From Lentisphaera profundi (GTDB taxonomy: Bacteria > Verrucomicrobiota > Lentisphaeria > Lentisphaerales > Lentisphaeraceae), in the NCBI RefSeq assembly GCF_028728065.1, contig NZ_CP117812.1, positions 806,001 to 870,000 of the forward strand: a stretch of DNA of 64,000 nucleotides. The letters are read 5' to 3'. Every line of letters starts with the position of its first letter. Position 1 is the stretch's first letter. Shown piece by piece: positions 48,119 through 58,300 of this stretch. The translations under genes were made by a program, and so were the position numbers. The notes under the pieces were generated by a model, which made no database searches, was not told the origin of the DNA, and was given only the letters and a program-made list of their open reading frames with translations.

Positions 48119-49129
48119 ATGAATAAGCAAACGCCCCCAAAGGTACTTTTTGTTTCAGGGATAAATGATAGCGGCGAAGTGAAAGTAAATACCATTGCAC
48201 CAAATGGTATCACGCTTAATTACCAAGTGGAGGGTAGTTGTAGTGTATTTAACTCACTTGAATCAGCTGATTTTCAAAAACTCAGGTTATTCCTCGATAC
48301 CACGCTAAGTCAGCAATTTGAATCTCGTTTTATGAGGGTATCGCTGATATTCAATCAAATTGCTAATGAGGAAACGCATAAGATAAGTCTTCAAAAGCTT
48401 ACAAAGTTACAGGAAATGACTGGACTTATCTGCATTAATGAACCTCAATCAGTCCTTATAAATACTCGCGAGCATGTGGCTTTAGTTCTTGCGGATCTAG
48501 CAGGTTTGATAGTTCCCAAAGTTGCCCGTATAAGTTTTAAAAACCCAGATCAATTGGCTGCTGCGGTCAATGATTCAGGCATTGCTTTCCCCATGATTAT
48601 TCGTCCCGTAGGTATTCACTACAACAAAGATATGATACTACTGCAGAATAGGGAGGCACTGAATCAAGTACCTTTGGCTTTTTGTGATGGTAGGGATTAT
48701 CACATCATCGAGTTTTTTGATATTTGTTCAGAGCAAGGTTTATATGAAAAGATTCGTCTGATTGTAATTGATGGTGAGGTTTATATTAAGCACCTCTATT
48801 TCTCTGATGTGTGGTGTACTGGCGAGGAAACTCGTGAGATTATGAATGTACGGCCAGAACTTTGGGCGAGAGGGCAGGGTGTACTCGATTCTTTTGAAAC
48901 AGCGATCAAGCCTAAAATAAGTGAACGCATCAGAGAAATTGCGATGAGGCTTGGCTTGGATGTCTTTGGGATTGATTGTTATATTTATCCTGACGGCCGA
49001 ATTCTGTTATTTGAGGCAAATGCTTGTATGAATATACTCATCCCAGAGAAAGGACATGCTGATGGTAGTTCGAGGCAGTTGGAGCTTATCGAACGAGCTT
49101 TGCTTCGCTTGATTAAAGAACGCCTTTAA
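48119..49129 (+). CDS. ATP-grasp fold protein (RimK/glutathione-synthase-like)
   Basis: 336 residues. The C-terminal part has the ATP-grasp signature: FPMIIRPVGIHYNKDM (nucleotide-binding lysine loop region), a YHIIEFFD strand, and LGLDVFGIDCYIYPDGRILLFEANACMN. In the last segment the Asp and the Glu-Ala-Asn around residues 298-300 are the expected metal ligands. The first 110 residues do not resemble a domain I know. Such enzymes join a carboxylate to an amine or thiol using ATP; the substrate here is unknown. A strong AGGGAG site precedes the ATG. It is enclosed on both sides by REP-like arrays and has no co-directional partner except the RAYT gene. Confidence 0.82.
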   Translation: MNKQTPPKVLFVSGINDSGEVKVNTIAPNGITLNYQVEGSCSVFNSLESADFQKLRLFLDTTLSQQFESRFMRVSLIFNQIANEETHKISLQKLTKLQEMTGLICINEPQSVLINTREHVALVLADLAGLIVPKVARISFKNPDQLAAAVNDSGIAFPMIIRPVGIHYNKDMILLQNREALNQVPLAFCDGRDYHIIEFFDICSEQGLYEKIRLIVIDGEVYIKHLYFSDVWCTGEETREIMNVRPELWARGQGVLDSFETAIKPKISERIREIAMRLGLDVFGIDCYIYPDGRILLFEANACMNILIPEKGHADGSSRQLELIERALLRLIKERL

Positions 49130-49275
49130 AAAGTACGTAGTTCAAGCTTTAGCTTGCTAATCCAATAGCCTATTCAAATCCAACTTTCCGGCACTCTAAA
49201 GAGTGTACTACCTAAGTAAAGCTTTAACGTATAACAACTTTTCGGCACTCTAAAGAGTGTACTAGCTACCTTAAA
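49130..49275 (+). repeat. REP-like block between ATP-grasp and RAYT genes
   Basis: Begins directly at the ATP-grasp stop codon. One type-1 palindrome with GTAG head at 49143 is followed by two type-2 palindromes (about 49191 and 49246). The first type-2 copy has a GTAG head on the minus strand, the second a CTAG variant. This block sits immediately upstream of the RAYT gene. Confidence 0.9.
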
Positions 49276-49336
49276 AAGGTTTGTATTTAGAATACATAAG
49301 AATGTATTTTATCATATATAATTTATGAGGTGAGAT

Positions 49337-49933
49337 ATGTATGATTGGAGGAACTTGAGTGAAGTAGACAAAGATCGAACTTTGGAGTGGAGGAAATTTA
49401 GAGCTTATCCAAAACATAACACACCCCATCTTGAGGGGGTATCAAAGCTTTATCATATAAGTGCGGCATGTTTTGAGCATAAGAATATCATTGGCTTAAA
49501 TCCTGTGAGGATGAATGAATTTTGCAAGAAGCTAGTTGCATTTTGTGAAGCCCATGACTTGGGCTTGCATGCCTGGTGTGTATTACCGAATCATTATCAT
49601 TTATTACTTAGGATAGAGGATTTAAAAGAGTTTTCTATTCTGCATGGACGATTTCATGGGAGCTTGTCACATCAATGGAATAGTGAGGATGGAACTCGCG
49701 GGAGGAAATGTTTCTTTAATCATTCGGATCGCGCTATTCGTAGTGAGCGACATTTTTGGGTGACAATGAATTATGTGCATAATAATCCAGTTCATCATAC
49801 TTATGTAAAGAAATGGCAAGAATGGCCTTATTCGAGTGCCATAGATTTCATTGCGAGTGTGGGGATTGAGCAGGCACGTACGATATGGAGAGAGTTTCCG
49901 GTGCGAGACTATGGAAAGAAATGGGATGTATAA
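49337..49933 (+). CDS. REP-associated tyrosine transposase (RAYT, Y1/HUH type)
   Basis: 198-residue single-domain HUH transposase of the Y1_Tnp / TnpA-REP family. The metal-binding HxH is His86-Tyr-His88 in LPNHYHLLL. The probable nucleophile is Tyr146 in MNYVHNNPVHHTYV. The family C-terminal mark WPYSSA is at 163-168. RAYTs cut single-stranded REP hairpins carrying a GTAG (or GGAG) head. Here the gene is flanked on both sides by many such hairpins, the arrangement called a REPtron. GAGGTGAG gives a strong ribosome-binding site. The frame is intact with all motifs, so activity is plausible. Confidence 0.93.
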   Translation: MYDWRNLSEVDKDRTLEWRKFRAYPKHNTPHLEGVSKLYHISAACFEHKNIIGLNPVRMNEFCKKLVAFCEAHDLGLHAWCVLPNHYHLLLRIEDLKEFSILHGRFHGSLSHQWNSEDGTRGRKCFFNHSDRAIRSERHFWVTMNYVHNNPVHHTYVKKWQEWPYSSAIDFIASVGIEQARTIWREFPVRDYGKKWDV

Positions 49934-50937
49934 AAGGCACGCGTCCAAAAGCACGTAGTTCAAGCTTTAGCTTGCTAATAATGAGTACAGCTAAGAAGGC
50001 ACGTAGTTCAAGCTTTAGCTTGCTAATCCAATAGCCTATTCAAATCCAACTTTCCGGAACTCTAAAGAGTGTACTAGCTACCTAAGAAGACTTGCTTATT
50101 AGGCACGCGTCCAAAAGTACGTAGTTCAAGCTTTAGCTTGCTAAAAATGAGTACAGCTAAGAAGGCACGTAGTTCAAGCTTTAGCTTGCTAATCCAATAG
50201 CCTATTCAAATCCAACTTTCCGGCACTCTAAAGAGTGTACTACATACCTCAGAAGACTTGCTTATTAGGCACGCGTCCAAAAGCACGTAGTTCAAGCTTT
50301 AGCTTGCTAAAAATGAGTACAGCTAAGAAGGCCCGTAGTTCAAGCTTTAGCTTGCTAATCCAATAGCCTATTCAAATCCAACTTTCCGGAACTCTAAAGA
50401 GTGTACTAGCTACCTAAGAAGACTTGCTTATTAGGCACGCGTCCAAAAGTACGTAGTTCAAGCTTTAGCTTGCTAAAAATGAGTACAGCTAAGAAGGCAC
50501 GTAGTTCAAGCTTTAGCTTGCTAATCCAATAGCCTATTCAAATCCAACTTTCCGGCACTCTAAAGAGTGTACTACATACCTCAGAAGACTTGCTTATTAG
50601 GCACGCGTCCAAAAGCACGTAGTTCAAGCTTTAGCTTGCTAAAAATGAGTACAGCTAAGAAGGCCCGTAGTTCAAGCTTTAGCTTGCTAATCCAATAGCC
50701 TATTCAAATCCAACTTTCCGGAACTCTAAAGAGTGTACTAGCTACCTAAGAAGACTTGCTTATTAGGCACGCGTCCAAAAGTACGTAGTTCAAGCTTTAG
50801 CTTGCTAATCCAAAGGCCTATTCAAATCCAACTTTTCGGCACTCTAAAGAGTGTACTAGCTACCTCAGAAGACTTGCTTATTAGGCACGCGTCCAAAAGT
50901 ACGTAGTTCAAGCTTTAGCTTGCTAATCCAATATTTA
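49934..50937 (+). repeat. REP/BIME-like array downstream of RAYT
   Basis: Twelve type-1 palindromes at 49961, 50009, 50127, 50175, 50293, 50341, 50459, 50507, 50625, 50673, 50791 and 50909, with six type-2 palindromes between them. Spacing alternates 48 and 118 bp, so the basic unit is 166 bp. Successive 166-bp units alternate between two sequence variants (GGAACTCT...GCTACCTAAG and GGCACTCT...ACATACCTCAG), giving a 332-bp higher-order repeat. The array ends about 30 bp before the terminator of the minus-strand 421-residue gene. Confidence 0.94.
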
Positions 50938-50967
50938 GCCTATAAAATAATTCATAGCTAAGATAAA

Positions 50968-51003
50968 TAAAAAAGCCATTGAACAAAGTTCAATGGCTTT
51001 TTG
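50968..51003 (-). terminator. rho-independent terminator of the 421-aa gene
   Basis: Arms AAAGCCATTGAAC and GTTCAATGGCTTT with a three-base loop, bounded by an A-run on one side and a T-run on the other, so it could act in both directions. It lies about 25 bp past the stop of the minus-strand gene and closes the 2680/421 transcript. From the other side it would also stop transcription leaving the REP region. Confidence 0.9.
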
Positions 51004-51025
51004 AATTTGTGAAACTTAAGCTTTC

Positions 51026-52291
51026 TTAAGCAAAGGTATAAATATTACCAGTTAAGTCATCAAAAGTGCCACCAGCTTCGAGGTTGACTGTAGTGTAACC
51101 ATTTTCGAAACTAGTTGAGCTAATTTCATCCCAACCACTTAGGTCAATTGATGAGCCTACTACACCATTAACAGTTGTAGCACCATCAATAACAATATTG
51201 TCGGCGTCTAAACTTGCTTTTTTAGATGTTAGGTTGATCGTTTGAATATTATCGATTTCTGTAGTCGAAGCAATAGGGCTTAAGAGATTGAGGGTATCAT
51301 TGCCATTGCCACCATCTACATTGCCTTCAAAAGTTTTTGAGTTGATAAAGATCTCGTCATCGCCTTCGCCACCATTAACTGAACCTGAGAATGATTTAGC
51401 ATTGATGTAAATATCATCATCGCCATTGTCACCGTTTACAGAGCCAGTAACCAATGAGGCTTTCTTGGAAATAGTGATGATGTCGTTGTCGTCACCACCA
51501 TTAACAGAGCCATGCATGCCTTTAGCTCCAATATCTATGGTGTCAACTCCGCTGCCACCACTGATGTCTCCAAAAAAGTTACTCCCGCCTGACTTAACGA
51601 TGAAGTCGTTACCATCGCCACCGTCAATACTACCACTAAAACTTTTGAGTTTGAGATTAAAGGTATCGCTACCTTCACCGCCATTTACATCACCAGCAAA
51701 GTCATTTCCTGTTATTTTGAAGTAATCATCACCAGCACCACCATCAACTTCACCAAAAAATCCTTTTGAAGAAATCTTGAATAGGTCGCCATCACTACCA
51801 CCATCGACTTGGCCATCAAAATCAAAGCCTTTAATGGAGATATTATCAATACCAGATCCACCATCGACTTGACCGTCGAAGTAATTAGCTTTGAGATTAA
51901 TTTTGTCGTTGCCAGAGCCCGCATCTACATTGCCTGAAAAATATTCGCCATTAATAGATATATTATCATCGCCGGACTCGGTATTCACTTCTCCTGCAAA
52001 GAGGTAACCTTTTAAAGCTACTTTATCATTGCCAGCGCCCATGGATACTGAAGTGGAAGTGGCAGTGCCTGTATCGGTGAATTTATCATCACCAGCATTG
52101 AGTGTGATTAAGCCAGTGTTAGCTTCTCCATAAATAGTGACACTATCTTTGCCGTCAGGTGAGCCAATAGTGGAGACGTCTAAACCATCTCCATATACTT
52201 TTACTGAGCCTTTAGAGTTTCCTGAGAGGTCAATGATATCACCATCTAATTCTTCATATACGTTTAACTTTAATGATTTTCTTTTAGCCAT
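51026..52291 (-). CDS. RTX-like repeat secreted protein (421 aa)
   Basis: Small member of the same family as the giant protein. Residues about 70-340 are tandem 20-21-residue units with the pattern FxGxVxGGxGxDxhxh, for example YFDGQVDGGSGIDNISIKGF. Each gives one GGxGxD-like calcium site per turn instead of the nine-residue spacing of classic RTX. No signal peptide or cysteine is visible. The C-terminus, VNLEAGGTFDDLTGNIYTFA, closely parallels that of the giant protein and is the likely type I secretion signal (inference). An AGGAG site precedes the start. It is the second gene of a pair, 15 bp after the 2680-residue gene, and is followed by a strong terminator. Confidence 0.9.
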   Translation of the reverse strand: MAKRKSLKLNVYEELDGDIIDLSGNSKGSVKVYGDGLDVSTIGSPDGKDSVTIYGEANTGLITLNAGDDKFTDTGTATSTSVSMGAGNDKVALKGYLFAGEVNTESGDDNISINGEYFSGNVDAGSGNDKINLKANYFDGQVDGGSGIDNISIKGFDFDGQVDGGSDGDLFKISSKGFFGEVDGGAGDDYFKITGNDFAGDVNGGEGSDTFNLKLKSFSGSIDGGDGNDFIVKSGGSNFFGDISGGSGVDTIDIGAKGMHGSVNGGDDNDIITISKKASLVTGSVNGDNGDDDIYINAKSFSGSVNGGEGDDEIFINSKTFEGNVDGGNGNDTLNLLSPIASTTEIDNIQTINLTSKKASLDADNIVIDGATTVNGVVGSSIDLSGWDEISSTSFENGYTTVNLEAGGTFDDLTGNIYTFA

Positions 52292-52306
52292 TTTTATATC
52301 TCCTGA

Positions 52307-55300
52307 TTAAGCGTCTGCCGCGAAAGTTAAAGTTCCGCCGGCATATTGTTCGAGGAAGGGTGTGTCATCAACATTTAAAGTGATACTAGCGATATCGCCG
52401 CCGCCATTATCAAAGTCCTTACTATATTGTAATGCGGAATCTTGAGTCCAGCCATTTAATTCGATTGCCGCACCTTCACCACCGCTAATAGCGATTACAG
52501 TATCTGTGGCGCCACCGGGGTTAAGGAGGCTATTTGCATTAAAACTAACACCCGCATCTAGGTTAATTATTTCTACTCCTGTGACAGTACCTGTGAAGGT
52601 GCCTTCGATTTTAAGTGTATCAGTACCGTCAGCTAAGTCTATGGCTAAATTTTCCATGCTGCCAAGTAGGGTTACGTTTTGATTATCTAGGTCACCTGTG
52701 AGGGTCTTTGCATTGCTATCGAGTGTAAGGGTGAAATCATTTGATCCTTGGATGTTAATGAATTCGATCTCTGTAATCTCTGTAGTTGTAGAGGCTGTAA
52801 AAGTGATAGTTTCATCTGTGCCACTAGTACCAGTTACGTTTTTGACTCCATTGTTGTTTATTGTTGCCTCGGCACCTGAGAGAAGAGTAACGTCTTCAAA
52901 GTTCAATATTGTGCCATTAAAGCCTGAATCAAGGATTAATACATCTGAGTCACCGGCACCACCATCTACGTCGCCCGTATGGTTTGAACCGATGGTGACT
53001 GTGTCATTACCAGAACCAGCATCTACGTCGCCCGTATGGTTTGAACCGATGGTGACTGTGTCATTACCAGAACCAGCATCAAGTAAACCTAGAGTGACAT
53101 TGTTTGAAAATGTTCCATCATAAACGTCATCTTTATCACCGAGGTCAATCAGAGTACCATTAAAGGTAGTGGTTTTAGCTGCAGTTTCTCCCATAGTTAT
53201 AGAGTCTGAGCCATCTCCCATAGTGAGGTTGATAGCACCTGTGATTATTCCTGTTTGGAAGTGAGCGGTATCATTACCGCCGCCTAAATCAAAGTTGCCG
53301 TTAATATCGGCACTGTGGCCAGCGTTGATAGTTAAACTATCATCTTTCCCACTTAGTGCACCGTTAATTGTACCGCCAGCTTCTGAATAATGGATAGTAA
53401 GATTAATGCTGTCATCAGAGCTAATGACGGTGTCTTCGACACTACGAAAAGCAACTATGTTGGTCGTATTTTTACCAAGGGCAAGATTCTCTATATCCCA
53501 AATACTACCTTGGAAATTATTATTTTCACCAAAAGTCATAGTCTCAGCGTCTGCGGCGGTACCATAAACTTTGGCTACGTAGTCATCTGCTATACCACCC
53601 GTATTTGATGAGAAGTAAAAAGCTTCAGTGTCTGATCCGAAAAATGCAGGTGAATCGTATTGGTCTGCAAAATTAACAACTAACCAACCATCGCCTTTAA
53701 ATTCATAATCACCAAATTTATTAATGTTTTCACCAATACCTTTATCTTGGAAAATCATGAGTTGATCAATGCCTTCGGTGTAAATGCCATTCGCATTGAT
53801 ATCTTTAAAGAAATAGTCGTCGATACCATCACCTAGAACATTTGCTACACCTGTTAGATGATTAGTTAGTGATTCATCAATATCAATGTCTGTTTGTAAA
53901 TCGATATCAGTTCCTGAGCCAGCAGATATAAAGATTGTTTCCACATCTTGGTGATTGACTGGATCGAGGTTTAGTATGGTTTTTACGTCAAAGTAAATGT
54001 TTTCCACATTTTCTATAAAGAGAAATTGACTAAAGCTATCAGCTTGGACAACAAGTGTATCGTTACCCTCCTCCAAGTTTATTAAGTTGGTTGACATAGC
54101 GCCATCAAAATCTATCATGAGGAAATCATCGTGAATATCACCATTGATCTGTTCAGCAGAATCGTCGTGATTGAAGACCATGCGTTTACCCGCATCGATA
54201 ATTTTATCTTCGAGGTGGTTTATGTAAATTTCTTGATTGGTAATATCACTATAATTGTAATCTGCGAAGGATACATTTGCACCGACAGTGCCATAAGCAG
54301 TTAGATCAGCTAAATATAGTAGTTCAGTTTCATACTCACTTTTGATAAAGACATCGATACCTGTGGAACCATCAAAATTTATGTCTTGGACTGTAGCGCC
54401 TTGATTAATAGCTTCTTCTTCTACAGCATTAACATAAGCTTCCCACGCTAAGTCGTTATTAGCATCTTCGGAGTGATTTACAGTGTAATAGTTGTGGAAT
54501 TCACGTTGATATAGAGTCTCCTCAAGAGCATCTTCATAATCATCGAATGAATCGGCATCAAAATTAGTAGCGGATCTATAGTCAGGGAGTGTGCCACCAA
54601 AAAACTCGATTTGATTTTCAAGCTCTAGCTGATAGGCATCGAGATCAACAAAGAAGTCGTTATTCGGGTCTAGTGTAACAGTTTCCCAACGGTAACCAGC
54701 ATCGACAATAGCTTCTACTATAGCAGCATGAAAGGCCTCTGTGTTAGCAAAGTCAACGGCATCAATTCCATCAATATGGAGTCCAATTTGCTCTATGTAA
54801 GCATCTATGCGTGCATCATCATCGGCATATGGATCATTGATTACGGCGTCGACTTGTTGTCTTGCTATGAATGCGTCCCCGGATTGGAAGTCAAGTTCAG
54901 TAAGGTAAAGTAGATCTTCGAGCTCTGTGATATAAGAAGCCGTATCTACATAATCGCTGGCGTCTAAAGTTGCAAGATCAGCAATCGGAGCTAATTGGGC
55001 TTCAATTGCTGTGTAGAATGCAGTTTTATCGCCTGCAAAATCTACATCTAAGTCAAGTGCTATGGGCAGATTCGCACCAATTGCGGTAATAATGGCGTCT
55101 AAATAATCTTGATCAGTCTCATAATCATTTTTATCTATCTGTTCCATCAATACTTTACTTTGCTCAGCATTGTTGCCAGCTTCTATGTAAGTATCGTAGA
55201 GGTAGGTTTCGATGAATTCTTCGTAACGTACATCGTCATTAAATACAGTTTTATCTACAAAGCCAATAGGGAGTTCTACTTCGAGATCAGCAATATAGTT

Positions 55301-58300
55301 ATCTTGATTGATGAAATCTTTATCGTTGACAGTCTGAACCTGCGCAAAGAAAATCCTTTGTATGTTAGATATACTTTGAAAAATTGATCCAGTATCATAG
55401 ATTTCATGATTATTCAAGAGTGTTAAGTCGGTTTCCCCACCACCACTTATTGATGTGATATTTCTTATATTATCGACGATATTAGCCGTTCCACCTGCAA
55501 GACCGAGGCTACCTATACTTTCAACAGTTCCCTCAAAGCTTGTGGAAAGAGAAATGCCGTTAAATTCGTTTGAGTATGGAACAAAAGTTTCATAATCATA
55601 GATTTCGTTAGCACCAAATTCGAAGCCTAAAGGGGCGTCACCAACAATGTATTTCAAGAATTCATCATTTTGTATAGCGAAACCGCCTTCGATGATATTG
55701 ACTTGTTCAATATTATTTAATGCAAATGCATTCCCGCTTGTCCCGAATGTTGTACCTTCAGTCAAGGTAATAACTTCATTTACCTCGCTAGTACCATTGA
55801 TCTCGCTTAAAGAATCACCCCAAAGAGTTAAAATTGAGCCGCTGGACGGTAGGTTCAATATTTCGATGCCGTTAATGACGCCGATATATTCGTACTGAAG
55901 TGTGAGCGCACTGGACCCTGTTCCTTGAATCCAGTCCAAATCTTCGTCATGACGGAGGAAGTTTTCTTCTCCTAGGAGATTAATAAATTCAATATCGTCA
56001 ATCTCTGAGTATGTAATGTCAAGAGTGGAGCTGTCTTGGCTACCGAAACTGTTGAGTAAGGTTAGGTTATCATCCAGGGCATCACTACCATTAACCTGTA
56101 AAAGTGCCTGGTCTGATTCTACGACATATGCTCTTTCTTCACCTTGGAAGGTAATGATCTCAATTCCGGAAAGGCTGCCTTCGTAGCTTGAGTTGAATAT
56201 GACAGATTCTTGTTGGTCGTCTTCGCCTACACCAAAGATACTATTTACTTCGTTAAGGTCGTTAAATATAAAGCCTGTACCAGTGTCCGCTAAGCCAATG
56301 TTTTCAAATTGGCTGTAAGTGAAGTTGATGGCTGAGCCAGCATCTTGGATGATTAATGTGTCATCACCAATTCCGCCTTGAATATCGCCTGTGAAAGCAG
56401 TGCTATCGCCATTGGCATCATTGTCAACAGTTACAGTATCATCGCCACGTCCCATATTGACAATCGCTTCGGTGTTGCCTGTGAGGACTAGAGTTTCGTT
56501 TCCGACATCACCATTGATGACATCTAGAGTATTGCCGTTATCTGTCACATCAAGTGTCGAGCCAATACCAATTGTTGCTGTGGTAGCTGTTTCGATAATA
56601 GCGGTAGTAGTTGAGTTGTCTCCAGTATCAAGAGACTCTAGAGAATTTGAATGGAAGGTGTTGACTGAGTTGTCTGCAAGGAAGAGTTGCTCTAGGTCAG
56701 TTACATTGACATCTGTAGAAGAAGGGATGGCAAAATTTAAAGCGGTGTCTTCAAGGATTAATGTTTCATCTCCATCTCCAGCGGTCACCTCAGTGATTGT
56801 TTCAACGGTGGTTGGAATAGTGAGAGTTTCATCGTCACCAATTGTAGCAATTGTACCAAGGACAGAGTTGGTATATGTACCTCCGCCAATTTTAAGGATT
56901 TGGGTAGGGTCAATAAAGTCCAGGGCAATGATGGTGTCTTCGCCACCAGAGTTGTTGATGGTTCCAAGGAAGTTACGATCGATAAAGATGATGTCGTCGC
57001 CTTCGCCTGTCTCGATGTGGCCACTGAAATTGCTGCCCACATTGATTGTGTCATTGTTAGCTCCAGCGCTAATGTCTAGGTTAACATCACTTTTTATGTT
57101 TAAAATATCTTCGCCAGCACCTGTGTCAACTGTGGTGACGGCTCCAACAGCTGGAGTAATGGATGATCCCTGGCTAGCTCCAGCACCTATAGTGATTGTG
57201 TCGGCGCCTGATGCTGTGCTAATGTTGTTGATAATTGCATTGGCACCTATAGTTATAGTGTTATCCCCTGCAGAGGCCTCGATGTTCACCGTGGAGTCGT
57301 CGCCAACTGTTATAGTGTCGTTGTCAGTGCTGGTGGTGATAGTTCCGTTGAAGGAGTCGCCGACTGTAATGTTGTCATCACCACCATCTAAAGTGGTGAT
57401 ATTGAGAGTGGCGCCTGAACCTAAAGTGATTGAGTCGATACCTGTGCCAGCGAGGATGTCGCCACTTGCAGAGTCTGCGATGGCGATGCTATCGTCGCCC
57501 GCACCGGCGCTTATCGTGCCACTGTTGCTTGAGCCAATGGTGATTTCATCGTTTCCGCCGTTAGTGGTAATGTCACCAGTGGAGTTGTCACCGACTGTGA
57601 CAATGTCTACACTGTCGGAACTTATAAGGGTGGATCCGGAGTTATTGCCAAAAATAATTTCGTCAGCACCAGCGCCTGTTTCGAAATTGATACTGACTCC
57701 ATCTTCTGTCGTGATACGGTCGTTGCCATCGCCAGTAGAGGCATTAATAAACACGGCTCCAGATGTGGCTGTAATGAGGTTGTTGGTGTTTGAGTCGGCT
57801 GCTCCAAAATCATTTGGGGTTGTGGCTGAGCCGCTATCTGCTGCAGTAATAAGGACTTCGAAGCCGAAGTCGATGGGGTCGTCTGGGTCGTCTGGGTCGT
57901 CTGGATCTACAGGAACAGCATCGTAATCAATGGCGGGGTTATTGAGTTCGGGTGTTCCTTTTATGCCAGAAAGTGTACCTGTGTAATTACTTGGTATTTC
58001 GATTGTTTCTTCTCCGGTACCAGTAATTCCTTGGAGATACTTATCGGCAGAAATGCTGTTTGCGCCACCGCCTTTAATGATGACAAAATCAATATTTTCT
58101 AATGTGCCATTAAAATCCTTGTTGAGGATGACGGTTTCTTCTTCGTCAATAGAACCAATGATTTTGATTAAATCCCCAGTGAGGTCAGTGATTTCGTTAG
58201 TTGTTCCTGCAGCAACTCTTATTACTTCAACTTCGCTGATTGTGCCATTGAATTCTGTTTCGAAGCCTATGGCTTCGCCGTTCACTTCGCCCGTTCCATC

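Noticed and set aside
47414-50937. Regularly spaced repeats resembling a CRISPR array
   Set aside because: The sequence between palindromes is itself repeated and identical between units, so there are no unique spacers. No cas gene is near. The GTAG head and the RAYT neighbour explain the structure better.
56391-57926. 511-codon open frame on the plus strand inside the 2680-residue gene
   Set aside because: Antisense shadow of the glycine/aspartate-rich repeats. Its proline/serine/valine-rich product reflects the complementary codons; no homology or translation signals support it.
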